From: Pararhizobium polonicum
Lineage (GTDB): Bacteria > Pseudomonadota > Alphaproteobacteria > Rhizobiales > Rhizobiaceae
Direction of reading: 5' to 3'
Assembly (NCBI RefSeq): GCF_001687365.1
Contig: NZ_LGLV01000018.1
Location: forward strand, 121,086 to 185,085
DNA: 64,000 nucleotides
Shown here: piece after piece, positions 8,929 to 18,340 of the stretch
Numbering within the stretch: the first letter of the stretch is position 1
Layout: the number at the start of each line of letters is the position of its first letter
Translations under genes and position numbers: made by a program
Notes under the pieces: generated by a model
Database searches by the model: none
Told to the model about the DNA's origin: nothing
The model's input: the letters and a program-made list of their open reading frames with translations, nothing else

Positions 8929-10218
8929 ATGACTGATTTTTACAATCTCGTTTCCGGTGCACCGCAGGGCCGCTTCGACGGCATCGAGCGCCCCTACACG
9001 GCCGAAGACGTCAAGCGTCTGCGCGGCTCGGTTCAAATCAAACACACGCTGGCTGAAATGGGTGCGAACCGCCTGTGGCAGCTCATCCACGAAGAGGACT
9101 TCGTCAATGCGCTGGGTGCGATGACAGGCAATCAGGCCATGCAGCAGGTCCGCGCGGGATTGAAGGCGATCTACCTCTCCGGCTGGCAGGTCGCCGCCGA
9201 CAGCAATACCGCATCATCGATGTATCCGGACCAGTCGCTCTATCCGGCCAATGCGGCGCCCGAACTGGCCAAGCGCATCAACCGGACACTCCAGCGCGCC
9301 GATCAGATCGAGACCGCGGAAGGCAATGGCCTTTCGGTCGATACCTGGTTCGCGCCGATCGTCGCCGATGCCGAGGCCGGCTTCGGTGGCCCGCTCAACG
9401 CCTTCGAAATCATGAAGGCCTTCATCGAAGCGGGCGCCGCCGGCGTTCACTTCGAGGACCAGCTGGCATCGGAAAAGAAGTGCGGCCACCTCGGCGGCAA
9501 GGTTCTGATCCCGACGGCCGCGCATATCCGCAACCTCAACGCCGCACGGCTTGCCGCCGACGTCATGGGCACGCCAACGCTGATCATCGCCCGCACCGAT
9601 GCGGAGGCCGCCAAGCTCCTGACCTCCGATATCGACGAGCGCGACCAGCCCTTCGTCGACTACGATGCCGGCCGCACCACGGAAGGCTTCTACCAGGTGA
9701 AGAACGGCATCGAGCCCTGCATCGCCCGTGCCATTGCCTATGCGCCCTCTTGCGACCTGATCTGGATGGAGACCGGCAAGCCGGATCTCGAGCAGGCCCG
9801 CAGGTTCGCCGAGGCCGTGCACAAGGCCCATCCGGGCAAGCTGCTCGCCTACAATTGCTCACCGTCGTTCAACTGGAAGAAGAACCTCGATGATGCAACG
9901 ATCGCCAAGTTCCAGCGGGAGCTGGGCGCCATGGGCTACAAGTTCCAGTTCATCACACTCGCCGGCTTCCACCAGCTGAATTTCGGCATGTTCGAACTGG
10001 CGCGCGGCTACAAGGACCGGCAGATGGCCGCCTATTCGCAGCTGCAGGAGGCCGAATTCGCCGCCGAGGTCAACGGCTATACCGCGACCAAGCACCAGCG
10101 CGAAGTCGGCACCGGCTATTTCGATGCCGTATCGATGGCGATATCCGGCGGCAAGTCCTCGACGACTGCCATGCATGAATCGACCGAACACGAGCAATTC
10201 CGTCCCGCGGCGGAGTAA
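8929..10218 (+). CDS. aceA: Isocitrate lyase
   Basis: Isocitrate lyase splits isocitrate into glyoxylate and succinate, the first step of the glyoxylate shunt. The catalytic signature KKCGHLGGK lies at residues 183-191 with the nucleophilic cysteine at 185, and the length (429) is normal for the short bacterial form. ATG 8929 is preferred over ATG 8923 because the strong Shine-Dalgarno AGGAGG at 8917-8922 directly abuts the first ATG but is 6 bases from the second. The gene is divergent from the acyl-CoA-type regulator, which fits induction on acetate or fatty acids. Malate synthase is not in the window. A palindromic repeat follows the stop. Confidence 0.96.
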   Translation: MTDFYNLVSGAPQGRFDGIERPYTAEDVKRLRGSVQIKHTLAEMGANRLWQLIHEEDFVNALGAMTGNQAMQQVRAGLKAIYLSGWQVAADSNTASSMYPDQSLYPANAAPELAKRINRTLQRADQIETAEGNGLSVDTWFAPIVADAEAGFGGPLNAFEIMKAFIEAGAAGVHFEDQLASEKKCGHLGGKVLIPTAAHIRNLNAARLAADVMGTPTLIIARTDAEAAKLLTSDIDERDQPFVDYDAGRTTEGFYQVKNGIEPCIARAIAYAPSCDLIWMETGKPDLEQARRFAEAVHKAHPGKLLAYNCSPSFNWKKNLDDATIAKFQRELGAMGYKFQFITLAGFHQLNFGMFELARGYKDRQMAAYSQLQEAEFAAEVNGYTATKHQREVGTGYFDAVSMAISGGKSSTTAMHESTEHEQFRPAAE

Positions 10219-10225
10219 AGGCACT

Positions 10226-10378
10226 CCCCTCCCCAACCCCTCCCCACAAGGGGGAGGGGCTAGCTTGCCGCACCGCGCACTGCCTCTAACGACCTCCAGA
10301 AATGCAGAGGTCACTGTTGAGTGAAGAGGTGCGCCACGGGTTAGCCCCTCCCCCTTGTGGGGAGGGGTTGGGGAGGGG
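10226..10378. repeat. Inverted-repeat intergenic element
   Basis: Two 37-base arms, 10226-10262 and 10342-10378, are inverted copies that read CCCCTCCCCAACCCC at their outer ends and carry an internal small palindrome (CCCCTCCCC...ACAAGGGGGAGGGG). The 79 bases between them hold a further hairpin (GACCTC...GAGGTC). The pattern is that of the small palindromic elements scattered between rhizobial genes. It separates aceA from the next small gene and could fold into a large stem in RNA. Confidence 0.8.
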
Positions 10379-10415
10379 TCTTAAAACCCAGCCATCAACC
10401 AAGGAGGAAACGAAC

Positions 10416-10655
10416 ATGACAGTCCAGACACGCGTCAAGGAACGGGCCGAAGAACAGTCCTCGGCCATGACGCCGGAACAGCAGGCGATGATCCGCATGG
10501 TCGCCAACGACCTGCACCGGCTCAACCAGGCCGTCATGAAGGCGGTGGACGCCGGCGTTTCCGTCGAGCTTGTCCGCTCGGCCCGGCATCACGGCGGCGA
10601 AGGCAACTGGGGCGACCTTCTGATCCCCGTCATCGTCACGCAGGGCCGCGGCTGA
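10416..10655 (+). CDS. Small conserved-looking protein, unknown function
   Basis: The ORF encodes 79 residues (MTVQTRVKERAEEQSSAMTP...). ATG 10416 is supported by a strong Shine-Dalgarno, AAGGAGG at 10401-10407. The first 50 residues are charged and likely helical (MIRMVANDLHRLNQAVMKAV), and the rest has VELVRSARHHGGEGNWGDLLIPVI. There is no signal peptide or membrane segment. It follows aceA in the same direction after the repeat element and is closed by a strong terminator. I do not recognise a named family with certainty. Codon use and the ribosome binding site make it a real gene. Confidence 0.75.
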   Translation: MTVQTRVKERAEEQSSAMTPEQQAMIRMVANDLHRLNQAVMKAVDAGVSVELVRSARHHGGEGNWGDLLIPVIVTQGRG

Positions 10656-10676
10656 GGTAGGACGATCTGTTCCAAG

Positions 10677-10710
10677 AAAATCCCGGCGGGCCTCTACCCG
10701 CCGGGATTTT
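10677..10710. terminator. Rho-independent terminator, possibly bidirectional
   Basis: A stem TCCCGGCGGG / CCCGCCGGGA with a 6-base loop is flanked by AAAA on the left and TTTT on the right, extending the stem and giving a T-run in both directions. It ends the small gene after aceA and, on the other strand, the LysR gene that stops at 10750. Confidence 0.88.
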
Positions 10711-10749
10711 GCGTTTCCGCAGTGTGCTGAAGAATAAAAAGCGGCCGGA

Positions 10750-11625
10750 TCAAACACTCCGGCTCGGCCGCTTTCCGGCAATGAGATCGGCATGGCTTTT
10801 CAGCAGGCGGAACAATCGCTCGGAAACGGTGCGGATATCGCGGCGGTGGCGATCCTCATTGTTGGTCACGACCCATTGCGCGTGGCGAAGGGTCTTCAGT
10901 TCGTCGCCGGCCCGCTCCAGCCCCGGATCGAGATCGCCGACGAAACAGGGCAGCACCGCCTGCCCCGCGCCGGCGCGCGCCAGATCAAGCAGCGAACGCG
11001 GCCGGCTGACGATGACGGCAATCGAGGCGCCGGCATTTTCATGCGGCCAACGCAAATAGGGTGAGATCGCGTCCTCATCAGACACGGCAAGCCAGGAGGT
11101 CGCCAACCCGTCCGGCGCATTGCGCTGGCGATAGGCGGCATAGGCGACCTCGCCGCCGTGACGGCGGGCCAAATAGGGCTCGTCGGGCACTACGGCGCGG
11201 ATGCCGATATCATGTTCGCGGTGTGCCAGCGTTGCCCGGCGCTCGGAAACGGACATGTCGAGCCGGAAGCCGTCACGGTCGCTGCGGATCGCCTGGATAT
11301 TCTCACAGATCAGCCATGTGCCCCAGGTGCCGGCCATCAGCCGCACCACCGAGGAACCGTGCGCCTCCTGCCGCCAGGTTTCCACCTTGCGAACCACGGC
11401 GTCCATGCCCTGCAGCTGCTCGAACAGGGCTTGCCCGTCCACTGTCAACCGGTAGCCGGTCTGGCTGCGCGAAAAGAGCTGCCGGCCGATCCCCTGCTCG
11501 AGATCGAGAACCCGGCGGCCGACCGTGGCCGGGCTGAGGCCGCTTGCCTGCGCGGCACCGGTCAGCCCGCCATGACGGGCAACGGTCAGAAATATCTGAT
11601 AGGCATCCCAGGATATATCTTTCAT
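10750..11625 (-). CDS. LysR-family transcriptional regulator
   Basis: The 291-residue protein has a LysR-type winged helix-turn-helix near its N terminus (residues about 5-60: AYQIFLTVARHGGLTGAAQASGLSPATVGRRVLDLE) and a shorter than usual effector domain. The frame opens one codon earlier with TTG, but ATG 11625 is the natural start. The start codon lies inside a 28-base palindrome. A gene divergent from it would be the normal target; here the divergent space holds a 50-residue ORF and then a methyltransferase. The ligand is unknown. The position R in ATVGRRVLDLE replaces the more usual S-R pair. Confidence 0.85.
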   Translation of the reverse strand: MKDISWDAYQIFLTVARHGGLTGAAQASGLSPATVGRRVLDLEQGIGRQLFSRSQTGYRLTVDGQALFEQLQGMDAVVRKVETWRQEAHGSSVVRLMAGTWGTWLICENIQAIRSDRDGFRLDMSVSERRATLAHREHDIGIRAVVPDEPYLARRHGGEVAYAAYRQRNAPDGLATSWLAVSDEDAISPYLRWPHENAGASIAVIVSRPRSLLDLARAGAGQAVLPCFVGDLDPGLERAGDELKTLRHAQWVVTNNEDRHRRDIRTVSERLFRLLKSHADLIAGKRPSRSV

Positions 11626-11640
11626 CAATGAAAAATATAT
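11613..11640. promoter_or_regulatory. Palindrome across the LysR start codon
   Basis: The 13-base arms ATATATCTTTCAT and ATGAAAAATATAT are inverted copies with one mismatch and a 2-base spacer. On the minus strand the left arm contains the ATG of the LysR gene. Position suggests an autoregulatory operator or a structure that limits translation. This is inference from symmetry. Confidence 0.45.
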
Positions 11641-11793
11641 ACCGGTTTCTTTCGTTTATAAACCAATTTTTGCAGCATAGATTGGCGCCGTGAACATAGC
11701 GCGGCCAAGCCGCCGCCTCATCCCAAATTGAAGGAAGCTGGTATGCGGGGCGTCGGGTCCGGCATCGGCTTTCCGTTGCCAAGGAGACCTGCG

Positions 11794-11946
11794 ATGACGG
11801 AAATGACAGGAATGGTTTTGCTGGTGGAAATGCTGTCCAAGGATGCGCGCAGACCGCACGAGTTCGAAGAGCTGCGCAACCGGAGCCGTCTGTCCGGCCG
11901 GCTTTCTCAGGCCCTGCGTCTGCTTTGCCTGCGCTGGATACCGTAG
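11794..11946 (+). CDS. Possible 50-residue protein, unknown
   Basis: A short ORF (MTEMTGMVLLVEMLSKDARR...) begins with ATG 11794 behind a clear AAGGAGA at 11781-11787. It has a hydrophobic start, a charged middle and a C-terminal leucine-rich, arginine-rich helix (RLSQALRLLCLRW). It is divergent from the LysR gene 168 bases away. I recognise no family. The ribosome binding site and position support it, but its length makes it uncertain. It could also be a leader or relic of a lost target gene. Confidence 0.4.
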   Translation: MTEMTGMVLLVEMLSKDARRPHEFEELRNRSRLSGRLSQALRLLCLRWIP

Positions 11947-12109
11947 TCCAAAAAGGTCCCGGGGACCACCGCTCCCGACAAGAATGTAGAATACTTGTTG
12001 TCGCAAAAATCAGTCGAAAAATTTGCAACTGTACGACCAATGTCTGCGGCAACAACGTTTAAGCTATCGACCTCTTTGCGCAGCCCAATGCCTACGATAG
12101 CATGTTTCG

Positions 12110-12856
12110 ATGGCAATAGACGCATCGGACCATATCACTGAAACGAACCGGAACGCTTGGAACGCGCAACGATTTGATGCCTGGGTGGCCGCTTTTGGGA
12201 GCCCAGAAGCTGAGGCGGCAAAAATCGTTGCCGAACCGGAACGCGTCCTGCGTCGCCTATCTCCATATCTTGGAGACGTTGCGGGCAAACGCATTTGCAA
12301 TGTGCAAGGCTCTCATGGGCGTGTTGCGGTCGCCCTTGCTCGACTGGGCGCCGAGTTGTTGGTCATCGATTTCTCGGAAGAAAACCGGCGCTTCGCACTC
12401 GCCCTGGCGAAGGCCGCGGGCGTGACAATCGACTACGCACTGTGCGATATCATGGAGGCTGATAACCTGGGCCGGGCTCATACCTTCGACGTGCTCGTAC
12501 TTGAGCTTGGGATTCTCCACTACCATCAGGATCTCGATCGCTTTTTCGCTACAATGCGCAAGCTCGCGACGGACCGTGGCATGCTCCTACTGAACGAATT
12601 CCATCCGGTCCAGCGGAAGCTGTTCTGGGCTGACGGTCCGCATGATTACTTTCAGACTGACCTCATAGAGGCCGACGTGCCGAACCCTGACATAGCCGGT
12701 GCAAGCCTGGGAAGATGCCTGTATCGCTTCTGGACGATGGGCGACGTTCTAACGGCCATCATCAAGGCTGGGTTTACGATAACGAGACTGGAAGAACATC
12801 CAGACTGGACGGACTCGACTATTCCAGGCTCCTTCACACTGGTCGCTCATGCGTGA
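12110..12856 (+). CDS. Class I SAM-dependent methyltransferase
   Basis: The 248-residue protein shows the Rossmann methyltransferase pattern: motif I NVQGSHG at residues 64-70 (an odd form of the usual GxGxG), the acidic ribose-binding residue D87 in LLVIDFSEENRR, DYALCDIME near 107 and FDVLVLELGILHY as motif IV. The C-terminal half (HDYFQTDLIEADVPN, RFWTMGDVLTAIIKAGFTI) is typical of UbiE/Tam-like enzymes acting on small molecules. The substrate cannot be told. The gene stands alone, with no clear ribosome binding site, and its base composition looks less GC-rich than its neighbours, so it may be acquired. Confidence is good for the family, low for function. Confidence 0.8.
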   Translation: MAIDASDHITETNRNAWNAQRFDAWVAAFGSPEAEAAKIVAEPERVLRRLSPYLGDVAGKRICNVQGSHGRVAVALARLGAELLVIDFSEENRRFALALAKAAGVTIDYALCDIMEADNLGRAHTFDVLVLELGILHYHQDLDRFFATMRKLATDRGMLLLNEFHPVQRKLFWADGPHDYFQTDLIEADVPNPDIAGASLGRCLYRFWTMGDVLTAIIKAGFTITRLEEHPDWTDSTIPGSFTLVAHA

Positions 12857-13068
12857 CAGGTAGGTTCGCAACGGAAAATACCGTAGTCTCGCGCGATTAA
12901 ATTGATGGTTTTGCTATTGAACTTCATGACGTCGCGAAGATATTTCCGACAGGAAACCCGTCCACAACGTCCCGCGTTGCAGGCAGTCCAACATCATTAT
13001 TTACATTTCAGTTGGGGACTGGCGGGTGCCCCGCCCGGGCCCTTGTCCGGTGTCCAGCCGTCTGCCGA

Positions 13069-14910
13069 TCAGGCAGCGCGGCTGACCGGGCGAAGGGTAT
13101 TCCCCTGCTCCAGCCGGAACTGCTCGACCAGAACCATCAGCATATCTGCGCCGCCGGCCAGTTCACGGCTGGCATTCGTCGTTTCGGCGACCATGGAAGC
13201 ATTCTGCTGGGTCATCTGATCCATCTGGTTGACCGACCCGTTGACCTCCTGCAGCGCCGCCGACTGGTCGCGGCTGGCTGTCGCGATCATTTCGACATGC
13301 TGGCTGATGGCGACGATCTGCTGGCTGATCGACGCGAGTACGGCGCCCGTTTCCTGCACCAGCGCCGAGCCGGTGTTGACTTCGCTGGTCGACTTGTCGA
13401 TCAACGTCTTGATCTCCTTGGCGGCACCGGCGGAACGCTGCGCCAGTTCGCGCACTTCCTGGGCAACGACTGCAAAGCCCTTGCCCGCATCGCCCGCGCG
13501 CGCCGCCTCGATACCGGCATTCAGCGCCAGAAGATTGGTCTGGAAAGCGATCTCGTCGATGACGTCGATGATCTGTTCGATCTGGCGCGAGGCATCCTCG
13601 ATGCGGCCCATGGCGGCGATGGCGTTCGACACGACACTTGCCGAACTGTCGGCGCTTTTCTTGGTTTCGGCGACGGCGCGATTGGTTTCCTGCGCCCGTC
13701 CGGACGAGGATTTGACGGTCGCGGTGATTTGCTCGACGGCGGCGGCCGTTTCCTCCAGCGAGGCGGCCTGCGCCTCGGTGCGCTTCGAAAGGGCATCGGC
13801 CGACGACAGCATGCGGCCGCCGTTGTGCTGGATCGCCTGGGCATTGTCGCGGATATGGGAAAGCGTTTCCTGCAGGCGGGTGACCGAGCCGTTGAAGTCG
13901 GTGCGCAGCTGTTCGAGGCGGCCGGTGAACGGCGTGTCGATCTGCTGCGTCAGGTCTCCCTGCGACAGACGGCCGAGGCCGGCCGCAAGGGCGTTCACGG
14001 CGAAATCGATCTCGCGGTCCATCTCCCGTTTTTCAAGGTCGCGGCGCGTGCGTTCCTCGTCCGTTTCAAGACGGCGGCTTTCGCTTTCGATTTCCATCTG
14101 GCGTTTCGACAGCGCATTTTCGCGGAAGACGGCCAGCGCGCGGGCAATGCCGCCGAACTCGTTCTTGCTGTCGAGATAGGGCACGGACACATCCAGATTG
14201 CCCGTGGAGATCGTTTCGACCGAACCGGTGAGAATGCCAAGCGGCCTTATCGATGCACGGATCGCCGCATAGGCAAGCACGCCGACGACGATCATGACGC
14301 CGATGCCAATCGCCAGGATGAGATACTGCAAATAATTGATCTTGCTGAAGTAAACTTCCGTCGGAATGCCGATGAACAGCATGCCGACATTGGCACCGGA
14401 AGCATTCTTCACCGGGAAATAGCCGGTGATATAGTCACGGCCGAACAGCACCGCCGGCCCGTAATAGGCTTCGCCCCTGGCCAGCAATGCCTGCGCCGGA
14501 TGATCGGCCGCCAGCTTGGTACCAACGGCGCGGTCGCCATTTTCCTTCTTCACGTTCGTCGAAATGCGAACATAGTCGCTACCCTGCTTTTCAAAGACCG
14601 TCGCTACGCCGCCGATCGTCTGGGCGGTACGGTCGACGAGATCATGGTCGGGCAGTGCCGCCATCTTGTCTTCGGTGACGCTCGAGAGCGTTCCGTCCTT
14701 TATCTCGACCGTCGCCTCCGGCACCTTCATGCCATAAAGGACCGCCATCGCGCGGCTCGCATCGCGGGCGTCCATGGTCGCATCCGCCATCACATAGCCG
14801 CGCAAATTGGAATGCATCACGCCGACGATCGTCGCGGTGCTGAGGAAGATCAGCCCCAGCGTGATGGCAACCAGTTGGGAAACGACGGAGGACTTGAAAA
14901 ACCGGAACAT
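13069..14910 (-). CDS. Methyl-accepting chemotaxis protein with Cache sensor
   Basis: The 613-residue chemoreceptor has an N-terminal membrane helix (about 8-30), a periplasmic Cache_3/Cache_2-like domain ([44 protein letters not shown]), a second helix (about 195-220), a HAMP linker and a long signalling coiled coil. The hairpin tip reads [24 protein letters not shown] 14910 is chosen over an upstream in-frame start because it places the membrane helix at the N terminus. It lies downstream of a second receptor in the same direction and the two signalling domains are close to identical over long stretches. The ligand is unknown; Cache domains often bind small organic acids. Confidence 0.92.
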   Translation of the reverse strand: MFRFFKSSVVSQLVAITLGLIFLSTATIVGVMHSNLRGYVMADATMDARDASRAMAVLYGMKVPEATVEIKDGTLSSVTEDKMAALPDHDLVDRTAQTIGGVATVFEKQGSDYVRISTNVKKENGDRAVGTKLAADHPAQALLARGEAYYGPAVLFGRDYITGYFPVKNASGANVGMLFIGIPTEVYFSKINYLQYLILAIGIGVMIVVGVLAYAAIRASIRPLGILTGSVETISTGNLDVSVPYLDSKNEFGGIARALAVFRENALSKRQMEIESESRRLETDEERTRRDLEKREMDREIDFAVNALAAGLGRLSQGDLTQQIDTPFTGRLEQLRTDFNGSVTRLQETLSHIRDNAQAIQHNGGRMLSSADALSKRTEAQAASLEETAAAVEQITATVKSSSGRAQETNRAVAETKKSADSSASVVSNAIAAMGRIEDASRQIEQIIDVIDEIAFQTNLLALNAGIEAARAGDAGKGFAVVAQEVRELAQRSAGAAKEIKTLIDKSTSEVNTGSALVQETGAVLASISQQIVAISQHVEMIATASRDQSAALQEVNGSVNQMDQMTQQNASMVAETTNASRELAGGADMLMVLVEQFRLEQGNTLRPVSRAA

Positions 14911-15019
14911 CGCATGGCCTTCGTAGAGAAAAACTTCACGATCCTCTAGTTTAGAAGATTTAAAAAACAGTGAGAAAACCCCGCAATTCCCGGGGGTCCG
15001 CTGTGATATCGGCAGGGAA

Positions 15020-15043
15020 ATGCCCGGCGCAGAGGCCGGGCAT
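15020..15043 (-). terminator. Terminator-like hairpin after the second chemoreceptor
   Basis: ATGCCCGGC and GCCGGGCAT form a perfect 9-base stem with a 6-base loop, followed on the minus strand by TTCCCT. It lies 23 bases beyond the stop of the 842-residue receptor and before the 613-residue receptor, so the two are probably separate transcripts or are partly uncoupled. Confidence 0.6.
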
Positions 15044-15065
15044 CGCAATCCCGTTTGACGGCTGA

Positions 15066-17594
15066 TCAGGCGGCGCGGCCGACCTGCCTGACGGCACTGA
15101 CCGGCTCCAGGCGGAACTGCTCAACCAGCATCATCAGCGTATCGGCCTGATTGGCAAGTTCGCGGCTGGCGCTGGTTGCCTGATCGACCATAGAGGCGTT
15201 CTGCTGGGTCATCTGGTCCATCTGGTTGACCGAACCATTGACCTCGTTCAGGGCCGCGGCCTGATCGCGGCTGGCGGTGGCGATCATTTCGACATGGCCG
15301 CTGACCGAGACGATCTGCTGGCTGATCGAGGCGAGCACGGCACCGGTTTCCTGAACCAGTTGCGAACCGGAATTCACCTCCTTGGCGGATTTGTTGATCA
15401 GGCCCTTGATTTCGCGCGCTGCCTCCGCCGAGCGCTGGGCCAGTTCGCGGACTTCCTGCGCGACAACGGCAAAGCCCTTGCCGGCCTCGCCGGCCCGTGC
15501 CGCCTCGATACCGGCATTGAGTGCCAGAAGATTGGTCTGGAAGGCGATCTCGTCGATGACGTCGATGATCTGCTCGATCTGGCGCGAGGCATCCTCAATG
15601 CGGCCCATGGCGGCAATGGCACTGCTGACGACGACCGCCGAGCTGTCGGCGCTTTTCTTGGTGTGGGTGACCGCGACATTGGCCTCATGGGCACGCTCGG
15701 CCGACGAGCGGACCGTCGCCGTGATCTGGTCGACGGCCGCGGCCGTTTCTTCCAGCGACGCGGCCTGCGCCTCGGTGCGCTTCGACAGCGAATCTGCCGA
15801 TGCATGCATGTCGTTGCCGCTGCGCTGGATCGACAGCGCGTTGTTGCGGATCTGCAGGAGCGTGTCCTGCAGGCGGATCAGCGAACCGTTGAAATCCATG
15901 CGCAGCTGTTCGAGGCGGCCGCTGAACGGCGTCTCGATCTGCTGCGAGAGGTCTCCCTGCGCCAGACGGCCAAGACCGGCGGCGAGCTGGCTGACGGCGA
16001 AATCGATCTGGCTGTCGAGCGCATGCTTTTCGGCGTCGTTGCGCGTGCGCTCGGCATCGGCCTGCGCTCGCTGTTCTTCGCTTTCGGCTTCGATGCGAAC
16101 CTTGGAAAGCGCGTTTTCCTTGAAGACGCCGAGCGCCCGGGCCATGTCGCCGATCTCGTCGCGGCGCGCGCCGCCGTCGATCGACGTATCGAGCGCACCA
16201 TCGGCAAGGCGCCGCATGGCAGCGGTGATCTGGCCGATCGGCCCCTTCAGCGTCAGCACCAGCGCACCGCCGGCCAGAAGTGCGATCAGGATACCGGTCA
16301 CCGTTGCAAACACCGACACCTGGTTGGCTTTTTCGCGCTCCACGGATGCCGTGGTTTTCTGGCCTTCGGCAAAGGCCGTCAGCTGGCCCCAGATGTGGTC
16401 GATTTCGGCGGCAGCGGCGGAAAATTCGGCGCTGCGCTTCTGGCTGATATCGACCAGGGCCGTGCTGTCGACGTTCATCTTTTCGATGACCGGTGTCAGC
16501 GACCCCACGAGGTCGGAAAAGAACTTCAGATCGCCGGCGGTTCCCGCCAGGCTCTGAACGTCCTGCCCCATGATCGAGAATTCGCGGGCCAGCCGCTTGC
16601 GGCCATCCTCGTCGGATTTCTCAAGGAAGCTCGCGGCGGCGATCCGGATGGAATAAACGGAATTGACCAGCTTGCGGGTGTCAGTCAGCACGGCGCCGGC
16701 CTTGACCAGCGGCCCGTCCAGCTTCCCGAAGGTCGCGGTGGCGTCGCGCATCTTCACGGTGGCGGCAGTCTGGAGCTGGATGCTGTTCTGCCGGAACCGC
16801 GCGACCAGACGGCCGATGGCGGTGGCATTGTCCTCGCTGAGATCGCCGGTATCGAGCAGCGTCTTGATCTCGGCGACGGTCGTCTTGAAGGTTTCGGCGA
16901 CGGCCTTCTGGTTTGCCGGCAGGCCGGAGGCGATCTTGCGCTGAACCTTGGTCAGCTCTCCATAGGAGGCGCTGACGAGCTTGATCTTTTCCTCCGGCGT
17001 CGCCGCCTTGGCAAAGGCCGACATGAAGGCAACGAGCGTATCGCTCGACGAGGTCAGGCGATCGGCTTCGCGCAGGATCGATTTGGCCGCCTCCTCGTCC
17101 TTGCGGACGACGCGCTCCATCTTCGTTGCTTCCTCAAGCACCTTCATCTGCTCACCAAGCAGGCTTCCAAGGCTGGCGGAAATGGATTTGCGAAGTGCGA
17201 CCTCTTGCTCGTAGAGCGTCCAGAGCTGGCCGACGCGATCACCGATCTTGGTGCTGCCATCGACGGCTTCCTGCAATTGCCGGCGGCCTTCCTCGTCATT
17301 GACCTGCGCCAACGTATCCGACAGCACCGCCTGTTGCGCCTCAAGCTTTTCGACAACCGCGCGCCGGGTTTCCTCGGACGTGTTCTGAAGGAAGCCGTTC
17401 ATGCCGGCATAGACGTCCTTGAAACCGCTCAGCGACTGAAGGACGCTGTTGGATATCTCCATCCGCCCCTGCAGCAATCCGGACGCATAGAGCCCGGTGA
17501 TACCAACGGCACAGATGCTGACGACGAAGGGCAGAATGAACAACAGCACCTTGGTCTGGATTTTGAAACGGGCAAGAATCTTGTCGATGAACAT
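15066..17594 (-). CDS. Methyl-accepting chemotaxis protein with long helical sensor
   Basis: The 842-residue chemoreceptor starts with a membrane helix (about residues 16-38), then a periplasmic region of roughly 390 residues made almost wholly of predicted helix, then a second membrane helix ([20 protein letters not shown]), HAMP and the signalling domain with [41 protein letters not shown] split over the hairpin tip. The sensor resembles the helical-bimodular type rather than Cache. Both receptors end in a similar VEQFRLE...AA tail. It precedes the 613-residue receptor by 155 bases. No ligand can be assigned. Confidence 0.92.
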   Translation of the reverse strand: MFIDKILARFKIQTKVLLFILPFVVSICAVGITGLYASGLLQGRMEISNSVLQSLSGFKDVYAGMNGFLQNTSEETRRAVVEKLEAQQAVLSDTLAQVNDEEGRRQLQEAVDGSTKIGDRVGQLWTLYEQEVALRKSISASLGSLLGEQMKVLEEATKMERVVRKDEEAAKSILREADRLTSSSDTLVAFMSAFAKAATPEEKIKLVSASYGELTKVQRKIASGLPANQKAVAETFKTTVAEIKTLLDTGDLSEDNATAIGRLVARFRQNSIQLQTAATVKMRDATATFGKLDGPLVKAGAVLTDTRKLVNSVYSIRIAAASFLEKSDEDGRKRLAREFSIMGQDVQSLAGTAGDLKFFSDLVGSLTPVIEKMNVDSTALVDISQKRSAEFSAAAAEIDHIWGQLTAFAEGQKTTASVEREKANQVSVFATVTGILIALLAGGALVLTLKGPIGQITAAMRRLADGALDTSIDGGARRDEIGDMARALGVFKENALSKVRIEAESEEQRAQADAERTRNDAEKHALDSQIDFAVSQLAAGLGRLAQGDLSQQIETPFSGRLEQLRMDFNGSLIRLQDTLLQIRNNALSIQRSGNDMHASADSLSKRTEAQAASLEETAAAVDQITATVRSSAERAHEANVAVTHTKKSADSSAVVVSSAIAAMGRIEDASRQIEQIIDVIDEIAFQTNLLALNAGIEAARAGEAGKGFAVVAQEVRELAQRSAEAAREIKGLINKSAKEVNSGSQLVQETGAVLASISQQIVSVSGHVEMIATASRDQAAALNEVNGSVNQMDQMTQQNASMVDQATSASRELANQADTLMMLVEQFRLEPVSAVRQVGRAA

Positions 17595-17957
17595 GGACGC
17601 ACCTTGGCTCGCAGCCTGTATCCGCCCTCCTCAAGCCCTGACAGGCTTCCACGGTGCGCCAACAAGCTGGTGATTTCACTTGAAAATCATGCGGCGCATC
17701 GCCGCCAGCCTGCCAGGCATTCATTGCATGACCCGCCACTTCCCCCGAGGCAAAATCACGGCAGACTCCGATAGGGACCATTTTTCAACGGGAACAATTA
17801 ATATTTGAATAAGCACGCCCTAAATCGCCTCGAAACCGGCGAACCAAAGAGCACGGCATCGCGCTGCCATCATACGATGGGACGGGCAAATGCTACCCGC
17901 TCAAGGGCACGGCACAGGTGCCGTCAGCGACAGCCCGGCTCAATCAATCTCTTGGCT
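17595..17957. other. Intergenic region upstream of the 842-residue receptor
   Basis: The 363 bases between the receptor start and the stop of the small membrane protein hold the receptor promoter. The part near 17770-17815 is locally AT-rich (AACAATTAATATTTGAATAAG) and is the best place for it. Short plus-strand frames here have arginine- and serine-rich composition and no ribosome binding site; I see no gene. Confidence 0.4.
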
Positions 17958-18113
17958 TCAGAAGGACCAGAAGGTGGGAAGGGCTGCGAGCGCAGCAAGA
18001 GCGCAAACTGCGATCACGGACGCGCGGATCAGCAGAGACTTTCTCGCGTTGCTTTCGTCTGCTTTCGCGATGGCGATAGCACGGGCTTTGGAACGACTGC
18101 GTGACTGGTTCAT
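17958..18113 (-). CDS. 51-residue single-pass membrane protein
   Basis: Read on the minus strand, ATG 18113 opens a 51-codon frame: a basic, serine/arginine-alternating N terminus (MNQSRSRSKARAIAIAKADE), then one hydrophobic segment (about residues 32-48, VIAVCALAALAALPTF) and the stop. AAAGGA lies about 9 bases upstream as ribosome binding site. The charge pattern predicts the N terminus inside. No known family comes to mind. The shape of a basic tail plus one helix is shared by many small membrane regulators. It lies between the receptor and the flavoprotein gene, all on the minus strand. Confidence 0.6.
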   Translation of the reverse strand: MNQSRSRSKARAIAIAKADESNARKSLLIRASVIAVCALAALAALPTFWSF

Positions 18114-18340
18114 GGCATCATGTCCTTTCGACCACAAGCAACAATAGACCCGGATGATCCCGACCGCCAGCCCACTTCATGATGCAACCGCACATGGAGG
18201 AGAAAAAACGTCACTTTTCTGAAATATTTTCCGAAAAGCCGCTGTTTTCCGCGTCGCGAGGCCGTTGTGCCAGCTTATGAAACAGGTTCCACCAGATGTC
18301 TTAACAATAGCTGAAGGCCGAACCGGTCTTATCGGGTCAA

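Noticed and set aside
11303..12055. 250-codon minus-strand ORF across the LysR start region
   Set aside because: It overlaps most of the LysR N-terminal coding region in another frame and has no motif.
15294..17774. 826-codon plus-strand ORF opposite the 842-residue chemoreceptor
   Set aside because: It overlaps the receptor along its length and has shadow-like composition.
17805..18147. Plus-strand ORFs overlapping the small membrane protein
   Set aside because: They are rich in S, R and T with no ribosome binding site, and the minus-strand frame is better supported.
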